Part shown: positions 1-5,126 of the stretch, piece by piece
Numbering within the stretch: position 1 is the first letter of the stretch
Layout: each line of letters starts with the position of its first letter
NCBI GenBank assembly: GCA_000436695.1
Contig: HF992521.1
Location: 1 to 14,437, forward strand
DNA: 14,437 bases
Source: Prevotella sp. CAG:1185
GTDB lineage: Bacteria; Bacteroidota; Bacteroidia; Bacteroidales; Bacteroidaceae
Direction of reading: 5' to 3'
Notes under the pieces: generated by a model
Database searches by the model: none
What the model saw: the letters and a program-made list of their open reading frames with translations, nothing else
What the model was told of the DNA's origin: nothing
Made by a program: the position numbers and the translations under genes

Positions 1-1257
1 GACATGCTCACCCGAAGCTACGGCTACGCCATGCAGCTGGGACAGACCGACGAGGCTATGAGCGCGGCGGCATATATGGTGGCTGTGGAAGACAGGCGTG
101 GCAACAATAAGGGGGCTGACACATGGCGCGCCCGTTGCCGCACGCTTGAGCCTAAGGTAAGCTCAACGATGACGCTCGTGGCATATTATCAGATATTGTG
201 CAGCGTCGAACTCAACCACAAAAACTGGCGCGGCGCGCTGCCGCTGTTCCGCAAGATTCTGTCTGTCAAGGGCATAGAGCAGATGCCGTTTGTTGTCTAC
301 GACTGCTACAACAACATGCACGAGGCGTACGCCGCGCTGGGACAATGGCATGAGGCATACACAACTATGGCAAAGGCAACGGCCCTGAAAGACAGTCTGT
401 TTGAGAGTCAGAAGGCTGAGAGCATGCGCGAGCTTACAGTGAAATATCAGGCTAAGGAGAAGGAACTCGAACTGGCGCAGAACAAGGCACGGCTTGCACA
501 GACGCAGATGTATGTCAGCATAGGTCTGCTGCTTACGCTGCTGCTGGCAGCGGCGGCCTTTGCCTACATAATGAGGCAGAAGCGCAGGGCGCGCATACAG
601 GCAGAGGAGTTTGCAAGGCTGAAGGCCGACACGGGGCGCAAGCTCATGCAGAAGTATGTTGACGGACTGGAGAACGAGCGCGAACGGCTGGCGCGCGAGC
701 TTCACGACGGCGTGTGCAACAGTCTGTACACGGTGCAACTGCGCATAGCATCGGGCAACACCGACGCCGAGGGGCAGGCGGCCATGATAGACGAGTGCCG
801 CAACCAGGTTAGACGAATATCCCACGAGATGATGCCGCCTGAATTCAGCTATGCCGACATAAGCATGGTGCTCGACGACTATCTGTGCCAGGCTGCCGAG
901 GCGGGCCGGTGTGAGATAACATATAAGGCGACACCCGAGGGTGCCGACTGGAGCCGCGTTGACGACTCTACAGCGCTCGAAATATACCGCATAGCGCAGG
1001 AGGCTGTGGCAAACGCCATGAAACACTCGGGGGCTACGCGCATAGACGTCAGACTGGCTGTGCAGGGCAAGGGCCTCGAACTGACCGTCACCGACAACGG
1101 GCAGCCGTCTAAGCGCGCGTCAGCAGGCATAGGGCGGCGCACCATGAGGCAAAGGGCTGCCGCCGTGAACGGACATCTGGACACATGGAGCAGCGACGGA
1201 CAGACCATCGTGAGGCTTACCATAAGCCGCATGCACGTGAAAACGCCAAAGGCATAA
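1..1257 (+). CDS. Sensor histidine kinase, HisKA_3 type, 5' end outside window
   Basis: Membrane sensor kinase that should autophosphorylate on His and pass phosphate to the response regulator downstream. The frame is open to base 1, so the ATG at 4 is probably internal and the N-terminus is missing. Counting from that ATG: residues 1-140 are helical and TPR-like; about 140-168 is a charged coiled coil (ESQKAESMRELTVKYQAKEK); 169-190 is one transmembrane helix; then a HisKA_3 dimerisation domain with the phospho-acceptor H234 in RELHDGV; then a HATPase_c domain with the N-box EAVANAMKHSGA (N337), a TDNG G1 box (D of VTDNG) and a late GIGRRTMRQRA G2-like segment. This layout (periplasmic TPRs, one TM, NarX-like kinase core) is common in Bacteroidetes. 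The stop is 73 bp before the preferred regulator start. The signal it senses is not evident. The 287-codon antisense reading frame inside it is a codon-bias shadow. Confidence 0.93.
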   Translation, partial: DMLTRSYGYAMQLGQTDEAMSAAAYMVAVEDRRGNNKGADTWRARCRTLEPKVSSTMTLVAYYQILCSVELNHKNWRGALPLFRKILSVKGIEQMPFVVYDCYNNMHEAYAALGQWHEAYTTMAKATALKDSLFESQKAESMRELTVKYQAKEKELELAQNKARLAQTQMYVSIGLLLTLLLAAAAFAYIMRQKRRARIQAEEFARLKADTGRKLMQKYVDGLENERERLARELHDGVCNSLYTVQLRIASGNTDAEGQAAMIDECRNQVRRISHEMMPPEFSYADISMVLDDYLCQAAEAGRCEITYKATPEGADWSRVDDSTALEIYRIAQEAVANAMKHSGATRIDVRLAVQGKGLELTVTDNGQPSKRASAGIGRRTMRQRAAAVNGHLDTWSSDGQTIVRLTISRMHVKTPKA

Positions 1258-1295
1258 AACATAAAATTCATTAAAAAAACCACGGATTTCCGTTA

Positions 1296-1325
1296 TTGTA
1301 ATTATGAATGTATGGTATAATTTTG
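1296..1325 (+). promoter_or_regulatory. Bacteroidetes-type promoter of the response regulator gene
   Basis: TTG at 1296-1298, a 19-bp spacer, then TAATTTTG at 1318-1325, an exact match to the TAnnTTTG -7 box. The expected transcription start falls at about 1330-1332, almost on the ATG at 1331. The regulator could therefore be made from a leaderless or nearly leaderless mRNA as well as from read-through of the kinase transcript. Confidence 0.6.
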
Positions 1326-1330
1326 CCCCT

Positions 1331-2014
1331 ATGAACGAGGCACAAAAATATTTATTGCAGGATCTGTCGGTTGCGATAGTAGACGACCACGCGCTGATTC
1401 TTGAAGGATTCAAGAGTCTGATGCAGGGCTGCAACGCCAAAAACGTGGAGACTTTTGGCTGCGCGTCGGGCCTGATAGACGCCATGGGGCGCCACTGCTT
1501 CGACATATACATAATAGACATCGGTCTGCCCGACATCGACGGCTTTGAACTTATCGACAAGATACGTTCGAGGCATGCCGGGGCGAGGATTATCGTAAAC
1601 ACCATACACGAGGAAATATGGCTGCTGAGGCGCATGCTCGACAAGGACGTGAACGCCATTCTGCTAAAGTCGACCGACTTCATGCAGATGGTCAACGCCA
1701 TAACGGCAGTGATGGGCGGAGAGCAGTATTTTTGTCCGGGAGTGAAGCGCAAGATAGCGCGCTACAGGCAGAAAATAGAGCATCCGTCGGAGAGGGAGAC
1801 CGACATACTGAAGGCGATAGCGGGAGGATACACTTCGAAAGAGATAGCCAACATGCTCTTCATATCTGAAAACACGGTTGAGGCTCACCGCAAGCGGCTC
1901 TTCATAAAACTGGGCGCGCGCAACATTGCCGACCTGATAGTGAAGGCCATCGACCGCGGATATATCAACGCTTCGGAGATAGTGAGGGGCAACAGAAACG
2001 ACAAGACTGAATAA
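1331..2014 (+). CDS. Response regulator, NarL/FixJ (LuxR HTH) family
   Basis: DNA-binding partner of the kinase upstream. The receiver domain has the acidic pair in VAIVDDHALILEG, the phospho-acceptor Asp in YIIDIGLPD (codon 1517-1519) and the conserved Lys in ILLKSTD. A LuxR-type helix-turn-helix follows: SERETDILKAIAGGYTSKEI then ANMLFISENTVEAHRKRLF, the classic recognition-helix pattern. From 1331 the protein has 227 residues, normal for the family. An in-frame ATG at 1304 would add nine residues (MNVWYNFAP), but those codons overlap the promoter at 1296-1325, so 1331 is preferred; 1304 remains possible on a kinase read-through transcript. Targets are unknown. The neighbouring genes look unrelated. 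Confidence 0.93.
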   Translation: MNEAQKYLLQDLSVAIVDDHALILEGFKSLMQGCNAKNVETFGCASGLIDAMGRHCFDIYIIDIGLPDIDGFELIDKIRSRHAGARIIVNTIHEEIWLLRRMLDKDVNAILLKSTDFMQMVNAITAVMGGEQYFCPGVKRKIARYRQKIEHPSERETDILKAIAGGYTSKEIANMLFISENTVEAHRKRLFIKLGARNIADLIVKAIDRGYINASEIVRGNRNDKTE

Positions 2015-2065
2015 CCATACCTTCCGCCATAACAGGCGGCATAACACATTGAAATTAAACACTTT

Positions 2066-2153
2066 ACAGAACACGGCTTTTTGCGCTGCAAAAGGCCGTG
2101 TTTTGCGTTGTAAAAGGCGTCCTTTCAGGCTCTAAAAGGACACATATTGCAAG
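2066..2153. repeat. 22-bp-period intergenic tandem array
   Basis: Four degenerate units of exactly 22 bp begin at 2066, 2088, 2110 and 2132. The core AAAAGG recurs at 2090, 2112 and 2134, followed in units 1-2 by a TTTTGC/CCTTTC segment; unit 0 is the most decayed. Because AAAAGG and CCTTTT-like segments alternate, many overlapping hairpins are possible: AAAGG-cgt-CCTTT (2113-2125), GCAAAA-n7-TTTTGC (2088-2106), GTCCTTT-n9-AAAGGAC (2119-2141), and the 2071-2101 stem listed separately. No open reading frame here looks coding. Confidence 0.6.
2071..2104 (+). terminator. Probable terminator after the response regulator gene
   Basis: ACACGGC plus five T (2071-2082) pairs with AAAAG plus GCCGTGT (2090-2101), giving a 12-bp stem with one G-T pair and a 7-nt loop, followed by TTTT. 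It lies 57 bp after the stop at 2014 and is built from units 0 and 1 of the 22-bp array. A smaller CCGCC/GGCGG hairpin (2024-2039) sits directly after the stop without a T tract. Confidence 0.5.
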
Positions 2154-2295
2154 GCGACAACATACCGGGTAATTTATCTTTACATTCTGCCTTGATTTTA
2201 AGCCGGCGAATATTGCTATAACATTTATTCGGCAATAAATCATAAGCAGGGCTGAAATCTGCCCGACAGGCATGATATTATTGTAGGGGAAATGG

Positions 2296-2440
2296 GGAAA
2301 ATGTGAAATTATGGGACCTATATAATACGGAAAGTGTGAAAATAGAGGGTGATTATAGGGCGGAAAATGTGAAATTTGGGGGTGAAATTGGTACGGAAAG
2401 TGTGAAAAATATGTGTTTTTATGATGCGGAAAATGTGAAA
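2296..2440 (+). repeat. 33-bp-period array of alternating 13-mers upstream of ATPase gene
   Basis: Five copies of GGAAARTGTGAAA start at 2296, 2329, 2362, 2395 and 2428, each exactly 33 bp apart. Copies 1, 3 and 5 read GGAAAATGTGAAATT; copies 2 and 4 read TACGGAAAGTGTGAAAA, so the higher-order unit is 66 bp. The 20-bp spacers are unrelated to each other. The last copy ends 5 bp before the -7 box of the ATPase gene. A frame open from 2276 runs through the array and ends at 2494, inside the start of the ATPase gene, reading E-(N/S)-V-K every 11 residues. I see no independent sign that it is translated. Confidence 0.9.
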
Positions 2441-2445
2441 TTTAC

Positions 2446-2453
2446 TATATTTG
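2446..2453 (+). promoter_or_regulatory. -7 box of the AAA ATPase gene
   Basis: TATATTTG matches TAnnTTTG and lies 25 bp before the ATG at 2479, so the leader would be about 20 nt. No good TTG -33 element exists at 19-21 bp upstream; that position is occupied by the end of the fourth spacer and by the last 33-bp-array copy. This makes the array a candidate control element. Confidence 0.5.
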
Positions 2454-2478
2454 CAGATGTATCAAGACGTTTAGGAAT

Positions 2479-3819
2479 ATGGAGAAACTGCTGAAAAGAA
2501 AGATTGACAAATATCTGACTGACTGGAAAAACAAACCAGACAGGAAGCCTCTTATCATAAAGGGTGCCAGGCAGATAGGCAAGACACGCTCTGTTGAGTG
2601 GTTTGCAAGTCAGAACTATGCAAGCGTAATAGAGATAAACTTTATCGAACAGAAAAAATACCGTGATATATTCAACGACGGATTTGAGGTGAACGCCATA
2701 CTGAAGAATATATCACTGCTGAATCCTGAATTAGAGTTTATTCCCGGCAACACCATATTTTTCTTCGACGAGCTTCAGGCATGCCCCAACTGCGCCACGT
2801 CGCTGAAGTTTTTTAAACTCGACGGCCGTTTCGACGTAATCTGCTCAGGCTCGCTCATGGGGATAAGCTACAATGAGATAGAATCTAACAGCGTGGGATA
2901 TAAAGAGGACTACGAGATGCACTCGATGGACTTTGAGGAATTTTTGTGGGCAAAGGGCTATAACGACGATTTCACGGCCGACCTGTTCAGTCACATGCTC
3001 GATGTAAGACCGCTGTCTGAACTTCAGATGGACACACTGATGAGCCTGTTCCGCGACTATGTCATCATCGGAGGCATGCCCGAAGTGGTCAGCACGTATG
3101 TAAAGAACAAGAATTTCAGCGGCACGCTCGACATTCAGCGCCAGCTGCTGAAAGACTATGAAGAGGACATAACAAAATATGTTGAAGGCCTGGACAAGGC
3201 AAAGGTGAAGGCGGTGTATAACCATATTTCAACCTTTCTGGCAAAGGAGAACAAGCGGTTTCAGATAACCAAAATAGCCCGAAACGCGCGTAACAGAGAC
3301 TATATGGGATGCGTTGAATGGCTCGCCGATGCCGGAGTGGTGAACGTGTGCTACTGCCTAAATCAGCCCGAACTGCCGTTGAAAGGCAACTACGACCCCA
3401 AAATGTACAAGATATATTTTAAGGACACAGGACTGCTGATAGCCTCGCTCGACGAGGAGGCACAGGAAGACCTTAGGGCAAACAAGAATCTAGGAACGTA
3501 CAAAGGGGCGATATACGAGAATATCGTAGGCGACATGCTCGTAAAGCAGGGCTACAGGCTGTTTTATTACCACAGCGACAGGCCGGCTCTCGAAATGGAT
3601 TTCTTTGTAAGAAGCGCCGATTCGCTTATACCTGTAGAGGTGAAAGCCAACGACGGGGCTACGGCTTCGCTGAACAGACTGCTGAATGACGACAAATATA
3701 ATGACGTGAAATATGGCATCAAACTGGGCTACAGAAACATCGGATTTAACGGCAAATTCTATACATTTCCGTATTTCCTGACATTCCTTCTGAAAAGGTT
3801 CGTGGCAGAAAGGAAATAA
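2479..3819 (+). CDS. AAA family ATPase, AAA_14 plus DUF4143
   Basis: Predicted P-loop ATPase of 446 residues, the usual size for the AAA_14/DUF4143 family abundant in Bacteroidetes and archaea. Walker A is GARQIGKT (residues 29-36, with the family-typical ARQxGKT). Walker B is IFFFDELQACP (93-103). A sensor-1-like CSGSLMG follows (122-128). The DUF4143 part includes RDYVIIGGMPEVV and DTGLL. Near the C-terminus D374 and E387-V-K389 fit the degenerate PD-(D/E)XK nuclease-like pattern of this family. No signal peptide or membrane segment is present, so it is cytoplasmic. The family's function is not established; proposals include mobile or selfish genes and toxin-antitoxin-like roles. The ATG at 2479 lies behind a -7 box and the 33-bp array. 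It appears monocistronic. Confidence 0.92.
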   Translation: MEKLLKRKIDKYLTDWKNKPDRKPLIIKGARQIGKTRSVEWFASQNYASVIEINFIEQKKYRDIFNDGFEVNAILKNISLLNPELEFIPGNTIFFFDELQACPNCATSLKFFKLDGRFDVICSGSLMGISYNEIESNSVGYKEDYEMHSMDFEEFLWAKGYNDDFTADLFSHMLDVRPLSELQMDTLMSLFRDYVIIGGMPEVVSTYVKNKNFSGTLDIQRQLLKDYEEDITKYVEGLDKAKVKAVYNHISTFLAKENKRFQITKIARNARNRDYMGCVEWLADAGVVNVCYCLNQPELPLKGNYDPKMYKIYFKDTGLLIASLDEEAQEDLRANKNLGTYKGAIYENIVGDMLVKQGYRLFYYHSDRPALEMDFFVRSADSLIPVEVKANDGATASLNRLLNDDKYNDVKYGIKLGYRNIGFNGKFYTFPYFLTFLLKRFVAERK

Positions 3820-3984
3820 ATGTTTAATGAAAATGGACAAAAAGAAGGATGCTAAGAGCAAACATCTTCATGAAAAGAGATAACCCCGAAAGTCTGAAAA
3901 AGCCTACTTATAGTATATAATATGGAAAGGGCGTGCCCCCTGCCCTGCCTAATCAACCGTTTTAACCAATAAAAATATATCAGC

Positions 3985-4509
3985 ATGAGCGACATTTCAT
4001 ATATACGCAAATACCATTCGCCGCTGGGAGAGATAACCCTGGCATGCCGCGGCGACAGACTTACGGGACTGTGGTTTGACGGACAGAAGCATTACGGCAG
4101 TACACTCACCGACATTAAAACTGAGGCCGACACGCCCGTGATAAGCCTTGCCGTGAGATGGCTCGACGAATATTTCAGCGGCCATGAGCCGCAGTTTATG
4201 CCGCCTGTAAGTCTTATTGGCACGCCGTTCAGCCGCCTTGTATGGCAAAGACTGACGGAGATTCCTTACGGCACTACGCTTACCTACAAGGAACTGACGC
4301 TGCGCATGGCTGCCCGTGGCGAGTGTGGCGAAGGTGCGGTTAGGGCTGTTGCGGCGGCCATAGGGCGCAATCCGGTGTCGATTATAGTGCCCTGCCACCG
4401 CGTTATCGGCTCCGGCGGCAGTCTGACGGGATATGCCGGAGGAATAAGGCGCAAGGAATGGCTGTTAAGAATGGAACTTAACGGAAACGGCAACGAATGG
4501 AGGCCGTAA
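3985..4509 (+). CDS. ogt: Methylated-DNA--protein-cysteine S-methyltransferase
   Basis: Suicide DNA-repair protein that moves the alkyl group from O6-alkylguanine to its own cysteine. It has 174 residues: a Methyltransf_1N-like N-terminal half (YHSPLGEITLACRGDRLTGLWF) and the DNA-binding C-terminal domain with YGTTLTYKEL, RAVAAAIGRNP, the active-site PCHRVIG (C137) and SGGSLTGYAGG. There is no AdaA-type zinc or AraC domain, so it is the stand-alone Ogt form. The ATG at 3985 gives the expected N-terminus; no clear promoter is visible in the 165-bp gap upstream. That gap holds a GGGC/GCCC-rich patch near 3929-3950 but no convincing terminator for the ATPase gene. Confidence 0.95.
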   Translation: MSDISYIRKYHSPLGEITLACRGDRLTGLWFDGQKHYGSTLTDIKTEADTPVISLAVRWLDEYFSGHEPQFMPPVSLIGTPFSRLVWQRLTEIPYGTTLTYKELTLRMAARGECGEGAVRAVAAAIGRNPVSIIVPCHRVIGSGGSLTGYAGGIRRKEWLLRMELNGNGNEWRP

Positions 4510-4656
4510 TGAAAAATATGCCAAAACATATACTCGGCTACAACAACTTTAAATATATTTTCACACCGGAAAAACTGAATATTAAAAAAACATGCCACAG
4601 AATATGTAATAAACATTAAAAAATTAAATAAAATGAACCATTTTGAACACCTGGTA

Positions 4657-4687
4657 TTGTAATTTAAAAAAAATTTACGTAAAATTG
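4657..4687 (+). promoter_or_regulatory. Candidate promoter of the pectate lyase operon
   Basis: TTG at 4657-4659, a 20-bp spacer and TAAAATTG at 4680-4687 (one mismatch to TAnnTTTG). The predicted start at about 4693 leaves a leader of about 50 nt before the ATG at 4743. An alternative -7-like AAAGTTTG at 4689-4696 has no matching -33. Confidence 0.4.
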
Positions 4688-4742
4688 CAAAGTTTGCAAT
4701 AAGCTACAAAGAAACTATTTGGATAAAACAAAAAAAGTAATC

Positions 4743-5117
4743 ATGAAAAACAAGGCCTTTTGTGCTTTACTGGCAGCATTATTGTCAGGAAGCGTAGCCT
4801 GCGCTGACACAGGGCAAACCGTGCGCGTTAACGGCTCAGTAATCGACAAGTTTGTCACCGAACTTACATTCAGCGGCGACAATGTAACAATGACTTTCAG
4901 CGACGGAACACAGACAGAAGACATGTCGCTGGTAACAATCGACTTAACCTACAACGACGGCGACGACACCACCACCGGCGTGTATGAGTTCGGAGGAAAG
5001 AAGACACAGGACAACCTGCGCGTGTATAACCTCAACGGACAGTATGTAGGCAATTCTCTCGAAGGCCTTGCCAAAGGCGTATATGTAGTAAACGGTAAAA
5101 AGGTTGTTAAAAAATAA
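4743..5117 (+). CDS. Small secreted protein consisting mainly of a C-terminal sorting-like tail
   Basis: 124 residues from the ATG at 4743. That start opens directly into a signal peptide (MKNKAFCALLAALLSGSVACA); the in-frame TTG at 4719 would place eight extra polar residues before it and is rejected. The mature part is a short beta-rich segment (KFVTELTFSGDNVTMTFSDG) followed by RVYNLNGQYVGNSLEGLAKG and VYVVNGKKVVKK. In Prevotella this segment normally sits at the end of large extracellular proteins and resembles a type IX secretion tail; that assignment is by resemblance only. Here it stands alone, 9 bp before the pectate lyase start, so the two are very probably co-transcribed. It could be an accessory factor for the lyase or the remnant of a larger gene; its own signal peptide and start argue for a functional unit. 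Confidence 0.8.
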   Translation: MKNKAFCALLAALLSGSVACADTGQTVRVNGSVIDKFVTELTFSGDNVTMTFSDGTQTEDMSLVTIDLTYNDGDDTTTGVYEFGGKKTQDNLRVYNLNGQYVGNSLEGLAKGVYVVNGKKVVKK

Positions 5118-5126
5118 TTCCGCGCC

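Noticed and set aside
163..1026. 287-codon open frame on the minus strand inside the sensor kinase gene
   Set aside because: Composition-driven shadow of a well-supported kinase; its translation shows no domain and no start context.
2175..2182. TATCTTTA as a further -7 box
   Set aside because: Mismatch at the key G and the nearest TTG (2147-2149) is 25 bp away, outside the usual spacing; no gene follows closely.
2296..2440. Regular short repeats with unique spacers, CRISPR-like at first sight
   Set aside because: Repeats are only 13 bp and alternate between two subtypes, spacers are 20 bp, no cas genes are near, and the array abuts a gene promoter.
3929..3950. GGGC/GCCC patch as terminator of the ATPase gene
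   Set aside because: Stem of only 4 bp and no T tract after it.
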